From NCBI RefSeq assembly GCF_005146945.1, contig NZ_SWMS01000006.1, forward strand, positions 1 to 64,000: a DNA stretch of 64,000 nt, given 5' to 3'. The position numbers and the translations under genes were made by a program. This document shows, in pieces, positions 7,691 through 16,149 of this stretch (within the stretch, counting starts at the first letter, position 1; every line of letters starts with the position of its first letter). Under the pieces are notes generated by a model. The model worked only from the letters and a program-made list of their open reading frames with translations. It made no database searches and had not been told where the DNA came from. Source of the DNA: Prauserella endophytica (lineage in GTDB: Bacteria > Actinomycetota > Actinomycetes > Mycobacteriales > Pseudonocardiaceae).

Positions 7691-8752
7691 ATGGCTGAGA
7701 AACCCGCCCGCCCGCGCCTCGCGCGGGCGATGTCCCGGCGTTCCATGCTGGCCGGTGCCGCGGCGGCGGGCGTCACCGTTCCCGTCGTCGCCGCCGGTCT
7801 CGGCTCGGCCGCGGCGGCGCCGGAGACGGCACGCCCCGCGCGCGCGGGCGTGACGCGGCGGATCACCGTCTACGCCGAGGAGATCGGCGGCGGCCTGTTC
7901 GGCTACGGGCTCTCACCGGGCACCGCGACCGTGCCGGGACCCATCCTCGAGATCTGGGAGGGCGACACCCTCGAGATCGACCTGGTCAACAACACCGACC
8001 GGCGGCTGTCCATCCACCCGCACGGCGTGGACTACGACGTCGACTCCGACGGCAGCCCGCTCAACGCGTCGTTCAACGAGCCGGGCCAGCGGCGCAAGTA
8101 CATCTGGAAAACCAGGGCACCGTACCAAAAGGACGGTCGCTGGATGCCGGGCAGCGCGGGATACTGGCACTACCACGACCACGCGATGGGCGGCGACCAC
8201 GGCACGGACGGTCTCCGCGCCGGGCTCTACGGCGCGCTCATCGTGCGCCGCGAGGGCGACCTCCTGCCGAAGCGCCAGTACACCGTGGTGTTCAACGGCA
8301 TGACCATCAACAACCGCGTCGCGCCCGACATCCCCGTGATCGAGGCCAATCTCGGCGAGCGCGTGGAGTTCATCGCCATCGGCCACGGCGACTTCTTCCA
8401 CACCTTCCACCTGCACGCCCACCGCTGGGCCGACAACCGCACCGGCATGCTCAGCGGCCCCGATGACCCGACGCAGGTGATCGACAACCGGGACCTCAAC
8501 CCCGGCGACTCCTTCGGGTTCCAGGTGATCGCAGGGGAGGGCGTGGGTCCAGGCGTGTGGATGTACCACTGCCACGTGCAGTTCCACTCCGACGGTGGCA
8601 TGGCGGGCGTCTGGCTGATCCGCAACGCGGACGGCTCGATGCCCGAGGGCGCGCAGGAGACGCTCGACCGCTACCACCAGCACCACCACGTGACGCGGGA
8701 ACCACAGCAGCTCGAACAGCAGCAGCCCGGCACCACCCACGAAGGCCACTAG
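7691..8752 (+). CDS. Two-domain multicopper oxidase (small-laccase-like), Tat-exported
   Basis: 353 residues. A twin-arginine signal (SRRSMLAGAAAAG, residues 15-27) precedes two cupredoxin domains. All four copper-binding histidine clusters are visible: HPHG (109-112), HYHDH (160-164), HTFHLHAH (237-244) and HCHVQFH (293-299), giving the type 1 and trinuclear centres. The length fits two-domain laccases, which act as homotrimers oxidising phenols or metals with O2. The ATG at 7691 has GGAG five bases upstream. It heads a four-gene redox cluster running to 16149. The His-rich tail (HQHHHV) may bind metal. Confidence 0.9.
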   Translation: MAEKPARPRLARAMSRRSMLAGAAAAGVTVPVVAAGLGSAAAAPETARPARAGVTRRITVYAEEIGGGLFGYGLSPGTATVPGPILEIWEGDTLEIDLVNNTDRRLSIHPHGVDYDVDSDGSPLNASFNEPGQRRKYIWKTRAPYQKDGRWMPGSAGYWHYHDHAMGGDHGTDGLRAGLYGALIVRREGDLLPKRQYTVVFNGMTINNRVAPDIPVIEANLGERVEFIAIGHGDFFHTFHLHAHRWADNRTGMLSGPDDPTQVIDNRDLNPGDSFGFQVIAGEGVGPGVWMYHCHVQFHSDGGMAGVWLIRNADGSMPEGAQETLDRYHQHHHVTREPQQLEQQQPGTTHEGH

Positions 8753-8779
8753 GGCGCACCACGAGTGAATGGAGTAGGG

Positions 8780-11700
8780 ATGGGTCGAAGAAGATTGGCG
8801 CTCCCGCCCCGCGGCGGCCGATTACGGCCGAGACCGTTGCGGCGTGGCATGATCCTGCTGACGAGCGCGGTACTGACACTGGGGCTGACCGCGCTGCCCG
8901 CCACCGGCGCGCCCGCAGAGCCCGTGGCGGCGCAGAACCAGGCCGCCGCGGCGGCGAGCCAGGTCAACGTACTGGTGTTCCGCGGTGTCGCGGCCGAACA
9001 GGCCGACCCGGTAGTCCGTGCCGCGCGGGCGATCGAGGAGCTGGGGGAGAGCAACGGGTTCACGGTGGACATCTCCACCGATCCCGCGTCGTTCACGACC
9101 GAGAACCTCGCTCGCTACCGCGGCATCGTCTTCCTCTCCGCCGAGGGCAACGAGCTGAACGCCGGGCAGGAGTCGGCGCTGCGGCGTTACATCGAGGAGG
9201 GCGGCGGCTTCCTCGGCATCCGCGACGCCGCGAAGGCGCAGGCCCGCTCCGAGTGGTTCGGCGGCCTCATCGGCGCCCGCCCCGCGGGCAACCGGCCCGT
9301 GCCGGAGGAGGTCGCCGGCGTCACGGTGAGCGGCGAGAACCCGCCCAACGAGACCGGCGCGAAGCTCGTGGACGGCAACGCCAACAGCAAGTGGCTGACG
9401 TTCGCGCGCACCGGCTGGGCCGCGCTGGAGCTTGCCGAACCCGCCGCCATCTCGCACTACGCGCTGACCTCGGCCAACGACTTCCCCGGCCGCGACCCGC
9501 TGGACTGGACCCTGCAGGGCTCCCAGGACGGGCAGACGTGGACCGATCTCGACCGGCGCACCGGCGAGGACTTCCCGGAGAGGTTCCAGCCCAAGGAGTA
9601 CCGCTTCGAGAACACGCAGGCGTACGCGCACTACCGGCTCGACATCACCGCCAACGCGGGCGAGTCGGCGACGCAGCTCGCCGAGATCGAGCTCTACACC
9701 GCCGACGCGACCCCGCCGCCGGGCGCCGAGCCCGAGCCGCAGCAGGCCGTGGTGAGTGTGGTCGACCGGCAGCACCCCGCCAACGAGGGCCTGCCGCTGA
9801 CGTGGAAGCGCTCGGACAAGTGGCTCAACTGGGAGACCAACCCGGTGGGGGAGGTGCACACGGTCGCCCAGGTGCAGGAGCACACCTATGACGCGGGGGC
9901 GAACGGAAACGGCGCGTTCCACCCGATCTCGTGGTGCCGGGACTACGATGGCGGCCGGTCCTTCTACACCGGGATGGGCGGCACCGTCGGCAGCTACGGC
10001 GAGGCCAAGTTCCGCGGTCACCTGCTGGGCGCGCTGAAGTGGACGACCGGTGTGGTCAGGGGCGACTGCCAGGCCACGATCGCCGCGAACTACAAGACAG
10101 AGCGGCTCACCGGGCAGAACCAGCCGGGTCAGCTCGACCAGTACGGCGAGATGCACGGCGTCACGGTCGCGCCGGACGGCACGGTGTTCTACGTCGGCAA
10201 GGCGGCCTGCCCCACCGGCCCCGTGCCCAACTGGGACCAGGAGAACGTGGGTCTCGGCTGCGGCACGATCCACCAGTGGGACCCGGAGACCCGCAAGGTC
10301 AAGCTGATCACCACGCTCGAGGTGTTCGGCAACCGGGGCAGCGGGGACGAGCTCGTCAAGAGCGAGGAGGGTCTGCTCGGCATGACCCTCGACCCGGAGT
10401 TCGCCGACAACGGCTGGATCTACGTCTACTGGATGCCGTACGAGTCGATCGACAAGGAGAAGCGGATCGGCCAGCGCACGGTGTCCAGGTTCACCTACGA
10501 CGCCGCGACCGACACGCTCGACCTGAGCAGCCGCAAGGACATCCTGCAGTGGGACACGCAGATCCACAGCTGCTGCCACGCCGGTGGCGGCATGGACTTC
10601 GACAAGGCAGGCAACCTCTACATCGCCGTCGGCGACAGCAACTCCTCGCAGGGGTCGCAGGGCTACTCCGGCAACAACTGGACCCAGGAGTACGCCGGTG
10701 TGTCCTTCCAGGACGCGCGCAGGACGTCGGGCAGCACCAACGACCTGAACGGCAAGATCCTGCGCATCCACCCCGAGGACGACGGGACGTACACGATCCC
10801 GGAGGGCAACCTCTTCCCCGAGGCGGAGGATCCCGGTGACAAGACACGCCCGGAGATCTACGTGATGGGCGTGCGCAACCCGGCGCGCCTCGACGTGGAC
10901 CCCGTGCACGACTGGGTCACCACCGCGTGGGTCGGTCCCGACGCCGGCGCGCCGAGCCCGGAGCTGGGCCCGGCCAAGTACGAGACGGCGACCGTGCTCA
11001 CGTCGGCGGGCAACCAGGGCTGGCCCTACTGCATGGGCAACAAGCAACCCTACCGCGACCGCAGCGACACGGACGCGTCGGTGCTCACCGGCTGGTACGA
11101 CTGCGACAACCTGAAGAACACCTCGCCGCGCAACACGGGACTGGTGGACATCCCGCCCGCGCGTGACAACATGATCTGGTACTCGCCGCAGGGCGGCGGA
11201 CCGGTGTTCCCGGAGCGGCCGGACGGCAGCGGCATCCCCACGTACAAGGAGGAGGACAGCACCTACACGCTGCCGTTCGTGAGCGGCGGCTGCCAGGCCG
11301 TGATGTCGGGTCCGACGTACCACAGCTCGCTGGTGGACCCGGAGAGCGACGTGGCCTGGCCGTCCTACTGGGACGACAAGTGGTTCATCGGTGACGAGTG
11401 CAACCCGAACAACCGCGTCGCCGTGACCCTGGACCCCGCCACGGTGCAGCAGCAGGGCCCGCCCGCGTTCGCGGAGGACCTGCGCGACATCATCAAGGCG
11501 GGCGGTGCCGACACCCAGCTGCAGAGCTGGATGGGTGCGCAGTTCGGCCCCGACGGTGCGCTGTACCTGATCGACTACGGCAGCGGCTTCTTCAGCCTCG
11601 CCCCCAACCAGAAGCTGCTGCGGGTCACCTACGAGGGCGGGCCGGCCACCCCGGCTCCGGCCGCGAGGGCGACCGCGCTGCAGAACAAGCCGCTGACGAT

Positions 11701-12793
11701 GGCGTTCAACGGGTCCAGGTCCGGTGGCGTGTCGTACGAGTGGCGGTTCGGTGACGGAGCCAGGTCCACCGAGGCCAACCCCGTGCACACCTACGGCAGC
11801 ATCGGGACCTACACGGCCACGCTGACGGTGACCTACGCCGACGGCGAGAAGGCGACGACCACCACCAGGGTCGACGTCGGCTGCGCGGTGCCCGACACGC
11901 GGGAGACGGTGTGGCTGCGGGACACCGACACGGGTGTCGAGAACCACGAGGTCGGCAACGGCTGCACGGTCAACGACCTCATCGACGACGAGAGCACGTG
12001 GCCGACGCACAAGAAGTTCGTCGACCACGTCTCGAAGGTCGCCCGCGACCTCATGCGCAAGGGCGTGCTCGTCCGCGCCGAGCGCGACGCGCTGATCAGC
12101 GCGGCCAAGCAGTCCCCCATCGGCAAGGTGGGTGACTCGGGCTGGGAACCGATCTTCAACGGCACGGCCGAGTCGCTGCGCGGCTGGGAGATGGCGCCGT
12201 CGGGCCGGTTCGACATCCAGCCGGACGGGTCGCTGCGCAGCTCCGGTGGGCTCGGAATGCTGTGGTACGCGGCGAAACCGTACGCCGATTTCTCGCTGAA
12301 GCTGGAGTACAAGGACATCGCACCGGGGCAGGGCCGTGCCAACAGCGGCGTGTTCGTCCGCTTCCCCGACCCGAGAACGCCGCTCGAGCAGCGGCCCGCG
12401 GGCAGCTGCGGCACCGTCGGCTCCGCAAGGGACTCGCAGGCCTGGGTGGCGATCTACTGTGGACACGAGGTGCAGATCTACGACGGGGAGTCCGGTGAGC
12501 CACAGAAGACCGGATCGATCTACAACTTCGACCCGGTCGGGCTCGACCAGGCCGGCGCGACTCCCAAGGGTGAGTGGAACACCTACGAGATCCGCGTGGT
12601 CGGGCAGCACTACACGATCCTGCGCAACGGCGTGGTGATCAACGAGTTCGACAACCTGCCCGGCAAGGAGTCGTCCCGTGCCGGTGACCCGCCGACCGAT
12701 CTGCGGCAGTTCCGCAACGGGTTCATCGGGTTGCAGAACCACGGGGACAACGACCTGACCGAGTTCCGCAACATCCGCGTGCGGGAGCTGTAA
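8780..12793 (+). CDS. Giant exported ThuA / F5-8C / glucose-sorbosone dehydrogenase / PKD / DUF1080 protein
   Basis: 1337 residues after a signal peptide (hydrophobic core 24-40). Domain order: ThuA-like (62-173 and 321-424) interrupted by an F5/8 type C carbohydrate-binding domain (about 182-313); a soluble quinoprotein glucose/sorbosone dehydrogenase propeller (430-953; catalytic-type His in IHSCCHAGGGMDF at 596-600, DLNGKILRIHPEDDG, VRNPARLDVDP); PKD (959-1033); a two-Cys domain shared with the next gene (1035-1116); and a C-terminal DUF1080 concanavalin-like domain, a family that includes 3-keto-glycoside hydrolases. It probably oxidises and cleaves a sugar outside the cell. The start at ATG 8780 follows GGAGTAGGG; GTG 8765 is an alternative. 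Confidence 0.88.
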   Translation: MGRRRLALPPRGGRLRPRPLRRGMILLTSAVLTLGLTALPATGAPAEPVAAQNQAAAAASQVNVLVFRGVAAEQADPVVRAARAIEELGESNGFTVDISTDPASFTTENLARYRGIVFLSAEGNELNAGQESALRRYIEEGGGFLGIRDAAKAQARSEWFGGLIGARPAGNRPVPEEVAGVTVSGENPPNETGAKLVDGNANSKWLTFARTGWAALELAEPAAISHYALTSANDFPGRDPLDWTLQGSQDGQTWTDLDRRTGEDFPERFQPKEYRFENTQAYAHYRLDITANAGESATQLAEIELYTADATPPPGAEPEPQQAVVSVVDRQHPANEGLPLTWKRSDKWLNWETNPVGEVHTVAQVQEHTYDAGANGNGAFHPISWCRDYDGGRSFYTGMGGTVGSYGEAKFRGHLLGALKWTTGVVRGDCQATIAANYKTERLTGQNQPGQLDQYGEMHGVTVAPDGTVFYVGKAACPTGPVPNWDQENVGLGCGTIHQWDPETRKVKLITTLEVFGNRGSGDELVKSEEGLLGMTLDPEFADNGWIYVYWMPYESIDKEKRIGQRTVSRFTYDAATDTLDLSSRKDILQWDTQIHSCCHAGGGMDFDKAGNLYIAVGDSNSSQGSQGYSGNNWTQEYAGVSFQDARRTSGSTNDLNGKILRIHPEDDGTYTIPEGNLFPEAEDPGDKTRPEIYVMGVRNPARLDVDPVHDWVTTAWVGPDAGAPSPELGPAKYETATVLTSAGNQGWPYCMGNKQPYRDRSDTDASVLTGWYDCDNLKNTSPRNTGLVDIPPARDNMIWYSPQGGGPVFPERPDGSGIPTYKEEDSTYTLPFVSGGCQAVMSGPTYHSSLVDPESDVAWPSYWDDKWFIGDECNPNNRVAVTLDPATVQQQGPPAFAEDLRDIIKAGGADTQLQSWMGAQFGPDGALYLIDYGSGFFSLAPNQKLLRVTYEGGPATPAPAARATALQNKPLTMAFNGSRSGGVSYEWRFGDGARSTEANPVHTYGSIGTYTATLTVTYADGEKATTTTRVDVGCAVPDTRETVWLRDTDTGVENHEVGNGCTVNDLIDDESTWPTHKKFVDHVSKVARDLMRKGVLVRAERDALISAAKQSPIGKVGDSGWEPIFNGTAESLRGWEMAPSGRFDIQPDGSLRSSGGLGMLWYAAKPYADFSLKLEYKDIAPGQGRANSGVFVRFPDPRTPLEQRPAGSCGTVGSARDSQAWVAIYCGHEVQIYDGESGEPQKTGSIYNFDPVGLDQAGATPKGEWNTYEIRVVGQHYTILRNGVVINEFDNLPGKESSRAGDPPTDLRQFRNGFIGLQNHGDNDLTEFRNIRVREL

Positions 12794-12803
12794 ACCGAGG
12801 CAG

Positions 12804-12845
12804 CCGGCCGGTGCGGGCGCTCTTCCGGACGTCCGCACCGGCCGG
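12804..12845 (+). terminator. Strong hairpin between the giant ThuA protein and the cupredoxin gene
   Basis: CCGGCCGGTGCGG (12804-12816) pairs perfectly with 12833-12845, a 13-bp stem with a 16-base loop and no T tract. Inside a probable operon it may attenuate or protect mRNA rather than end it. Confidence 0.55.
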
Positions 12846-12874
12846 TACCACTTCACGAGAGGTGCAGCACGCTT

Positions 12875-15046
12875 ATGTACCAACGATTACGCACATCGCT
12901 GGGCGTGGCCGCCCGGCGGGGCACCGTGGGGTTGCTGGGCGTTCTCCTGGTGGCGTTGTGGGTGGTGCCCGCCTCGCTCGCCGGCGAGCAGGTCCAGCAG
13001 GCCCGGCAGGCGGCGCAGACGCAAACGGAGACCTCCCGGCAAACCCAGGCACAGCAGCAGATCCTGACCTGGACGGCCGACGACAGCATCACCGAGTACG
13101 CCTCGGCGCCGGCCACGGCCACGGCGGGCGCGGCGACGCTCGTCTTCGAGAACAGCACCGCGACGGGCAACACCACGGGGATGCCGCACACCCTGACGTT
13201 CGACACCTCCACGCCCGGCTACAACCACGACGTCAACGTCAACATCACGGCGAGCCCCTTCGACGCGAACCAGGGCCGCTACGAGGTGGACGTCAACCTC
13301 ACGCCGGGCCAGTACCGCTACTACTGCGCCCTGCCCGGGCACGGCCAGATGGCCGGCGTGCTCACGGTCACCGACGGCGGCGGCGAGGACACCACCGCGC
13401 CCTCGGTCGCGGGCGAGGTCACCGGCGAGCAGGACGCCGACGGCAACTACGTCGGCACGGCGACGGTCGCCGTCTCGGCGCAGGACACCGAGTCCGGCGT
13501 CGCGTCCGTCGAGTACCAGCTGGACGGTGGAGGGTTCCAGCCGTACACGGAGCCGGTGGCGGTGAGCGAGCCCGGTGAGCACATCGTGGAGTTCAGGGCG
13601 ACCGACAACGCGGGCAACGTGTCGCAGACCGGGTCGGTGACGTTCACGGTCGTCGAGCAGGCGCCGGAGGACACGACTCCGCCGACGGTCACGGGCCAGC
13701 TGAGCGGCACCCAGGACGCCGACGGCAACTACCTCGCCAAGGCCACGGTCACGGTCACCGCGCAGGACACGCAGTCGGGCATCGCCTCGGTGGAGTACGA
13801 GGTGGACGACACCGGGTTCCAGCCCTACACGGGTCCGGTGGAGGTCACCGAGCTCGGCGACCACTCGGTGCAGTTCCGGGCCACGGACAACGCCGGCAAT
13901 CTCTCCGAGACCGGTTTCGTGACGTTCCGCGTGGTCGAGCCCCCGGAGGGCGACACCACGCCGCCGCACGTGATGGCCGAGGTGACCGGGGAGCAGAACA
14001 CCGACGGCCACTACCTCGGTTCGGCGAGCGTGGAGCTGACCGCGCACGACGCGGAGTCCGGTGTGGACAGCGTCGAGTACTCGCTCGACGGCGGCGAGTT
14101 CACCGCCTACACGGGTCCGGTCGTGGTGTCGGCGCCGGGTGAGCACACCGTGAGCTACCGGGCGACCGACAACTCCGGCAACACGTCCGAACCGGGCTCG
14201 GTGACGTTCACCGTCGTCGAGAACGGCCAGGAGGACACCACGCCGCCGGAGGTCTCGGCCGAGGTGACCGGCGAGCAGGACGGCGACGGCAACTACGTCG
14301 GCTCGGCGACCGTGTCCGTGACCGCGGTGGACGAGGGGTCCGGCGTGCACGGCGTGGAGTACGCGCTCGACGGCGGCGAGTTCACCGCTTACACCGAGCC
14401 CGTCGAGGTCGCCGCGGAGGGCGAGCACACCGTGCGGTTCCGCGCCACCGACCACGCAGGCAACACGTCCCAGCCGGGGTCGGTGACGTTCACGGTCGTG
14501 CCCGGCCAGCAGGAGGACACCACGCCTCCCGTGGTCACGGCGCAGCTCACCGGTGAGATGGACGCCGGCTGGAACTACCTCGAGTCGGCGAAGCTCACCC
14601 TCACGGCCACCGACGAGCAGTCGGGCGTGGCCTCCGTCGAGTACAGCTTCAGCGAAGGGAGCTTCCGGCCGTACCGCATTCCGCTGACGATCGCCGACGC
14701 GGGCGTGTACACGGTTTCCTACCGCGCCACGGACAAGGCGGGCAACGTCTCGGAGACGGGCAAGGCGACGTTCACGATCGTCGACCCGGAGCCGGCCTGC
14801 TCGGTGTCCGACACGCGGGCGACCGTGTTCGTGGGCGCCGAGGACACCGGCGTCGCCAACGCCGACACCGGCAACGGGTGCACAATCAACGATCTGATCG
14901 ACGAGGAGGCCGAGTACCCGGACCACACCGCGTTCGTCACGCACGTCCGTGAGGTCACCGCCGGCCTGCTGGCGGACGGCATCATCACCAAACAGGAGCG
15001 GCAGCGCATCGTGCAGGCCGCGAGGAACGCCGAGATCGGCGTCTGA
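12875..15046 (+). CDS. Exported cupredoxin with five OmpL47/Ig-like repeats
   Basis: 723 residues. Signal peptide to about 37; a plastocyanin/azurin-like domain (about 62-166) with a complete type 1 copper ligand set: H105 in MPHTLTF, C151, H156 and M159 in YYCALPGHGQM. Five repeats of about 92 residues follow (13388-14785), each with DTTPP, DADGNY, SGVASVEY, YTGPV, FRATDNAGN and VTFTVV, the OmpL47-type beta-sandwich pattern. The last 82 residues (642-723) repeat the two-Cys domain of the previous protein. It is a likely electron shuttle held on a stalk, between the quinoprotein-type dehydrogenase and the oxidase or membrane cytochrome. AGGTG lies about 11 bases before the ATG. Confidence 0.88.
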   Translation: MYQRLRTSLGVAARRGTVGLLGVLLVALWVVPASLAGEQVQQARQAAQTQTETSRQTQAQQQILTWTADDSITEYASAPATATAGAATLVFENSTATGNTTGMPHTLTFDTSTPGYNHDVNVNITASPFDANQGRYEVDVNLTPGQYRYYCALPGHGQMAGVLTVTDGGGEDTTAPSVAGEVTGEQDADGNYVGTATVAVSAQDTESGVASVEYQLDGGGFQPYTEPVAVSEPGEHIVEFRATDNAGNVSQTGSVTFTVVEQAPEDTTPPTVTGQLSGTQDADGNYLAKATVTVTAQDTQSGIASVEYEVDDTGFQPYTGPVEVTELGDHSVQFRATDNAGNLSETGFVTFRVVEPPEGDTTPPHVMAEVTGEQNTDGHYLGSASVELTAHDAESGVDSVEYSLDGGEFTAYTGPVVVSAPGEHTVSYRATDNSGNTSEPGSVTFTVVENGQEDTTPPEVSAEVTGEQDGDGNYVGSATVSVTAVDEGSGVHGVEYALDGGEFTAYTEPVEVAAEGEHTVRFRATDHAGNTSQPGSVTFTVVPGQQEDTTPPVVTAQLTGEMDAGWNYLESAKLTLTATDEQSGVASVEYSFSEGSFRPYRIPLTIADAGVYTVSYRATDKAGNVSETGKATFTIVDPEPACSVSDTRATVFVGAEDTGVANADTGNGCTINDLIDEEAEYPDHTAFVTHVREVTAGLLADGIITKQERQRIVQAARNAEIGV

Positions 15047-15055
15047 CCGACGTCG

Positions 15056-15083
15056 TCCGGGCCCGCCTCGCCGCGGGCCCGGA
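15056..15083 (+). terminator. Hairpin before the membrane redox gene
   Basis: TCCGGGCCCGC and GCGGGCCCGGA form a perfect 11-bp stem with a CTCGCC loop in the 62-base gap between genes. It could terminate partially or stabilise the upstream message. Confidence 0.5.
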
Positions 15084-15108
15084 CGGCCAGGCGAAAGGGG
15101 CTCACGGT

Positions 15109-16149
15109 ATGCCGGCACCGAGCCGCACCGGGCTGGACCGGGCCGCGCTCAGGGCGGACCTCCGCGCGGCGGTACCCGACGCGACCATCGCGCTCGGGAT
15201 CACGGTCGCGATCTTCGGCTGGCTGTACGAACGTGTGCGGGCCGAAACGTCGGCGACCGTCGCCGTCATGCCGTTCCTCGCAGACGCCAACGAGTACTGG
15301 ATGTACTGGGCCTGCCAGGCGTTCGGCTGGTCCGCGCTGCTGTGGGCGTGGCTGACCACGATGCTGGGCCTTTTGCGGTCGGGGCCGGGGCCGCGGCGGC
15401 GGCCGGTGTCCGCGGTGCGGCTGGAGCGCTGGCACCGCTCGACGAGCCTCACCACGATCGGACTGATGTTCGCCCACGCGGCCCTGTTCTTCGCGGAGCT
15501 GGTGCGGGCCAACTCCGACGGCCTCGGGCCGCTCGGGCGCGTGTGGAGCGCGTTCGTCGAGACGTTCGTGCCCGGCGGGTACGGCTCGGGCACCGGCGTG
15601 GTCGCGATCCTGCTGGGGCTGCTCGCGCTGTACCTGGCGATCCCACTCGGCCTGCTGTACTACTTCCGCGGCGGCACGGGCGCGCGGCTGTGGCGGGCGC
15701 TGCACCGCTTCGTGATCGTCGTGTACGTCCTGAGCGTCTGGCACACGTTGCTCTACGGAACCAACGTGTGGTTCGACGGCTGGCCGCGCACCACCCTGTG
15801 GCTGCTCCAGCTGCCCGTCGCGCTGGTGCTGCTCGCCCGGCTGCTGGCGCCGGCGCGGCGCGCGGAACGGGCGCGGGACGCGAGCAGGCCGGCGTGGGCA
15901 CGGGTGTTGTGGGGCGGCGCGGTGACCGCGGTGCTCGGCGCGATCGCCGTCGTCGTGGCCGTGGTCGTCACGGGCCGGGACGGCGGGCGGACGCCGGACG
16001 TGCCGAGCGCGCCGCTGTCGGTCACGCAGGGAATGGTGTGGGCCGGGCTGGCCGTCTTCGCGGTCGGCGTGGCCGCCACGATCCTGGTGGTGCGCCGGTC
16101 CCCGGTGCGCCCGCCGCGGCGCACCGGGGACCGCACCGCTACGGGATGA
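15109..16149 (+). CDS. Membrane protein resembling ferric-reductase/b-type cytochrome domain
   Basis: 346 residues with roughly seven to eight hydrophobic segments. Histidines in RWHRSTSLTTIGLMFAHA and in LHRFVIVVYVLSVWHTLLYG are spaced on neighbouring helices like the haem ligands of ferric-reductase-like transmembrane (FRD) domains. No FAD/NAD domain follows, so it is only the haem-carrying membrane part. Being the last gene of the copper/quinoprotein cluster, it could carry electrons across the membrane to or from the exported cupredoxin. The family call is from pattern, not alignment. Its stop overlaps the convergent dehydrogenase gene by 11 bases. Confidence 0.75.
   Translation: MPAPSRTGLDRAALRADLRAAVPDATIALGITVAIFGWLYERVRAETSATVAVMPFLADANEYWMYWACQAFGWSALLWAWLTTMLGLLRSGPGPRRRPVSAVRLERWHRSTSLTTIGLMFAHAALFFAELVRANSDGLGPLGRVWSAFVETFVPGGYGSGTGVVAILLGLLALYLAIPLGLLYYFRGGTGARLWRALHRFVIVVYVLSVWHTLLYGTNVWFDGWPRTTLWLLQLPVALVLLARLLAPARRAERARDASRPAWARVLWGGAVTAVLGAIAVVVAVVVTGRDGGRTPDVPSAPLSVTQGMVWAGLAVFAVGVAATILVVRRSPVRPPRRTGDRTATG

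Noticed and set aside
8822-12883. Very long open frame on the minus strand opposite the giant ThuA gene
   Set aside because: It is His/Arg/Val-rich without domain features, a mirror of codon bias in the real plus-strand gene, whose domains are recognisable.
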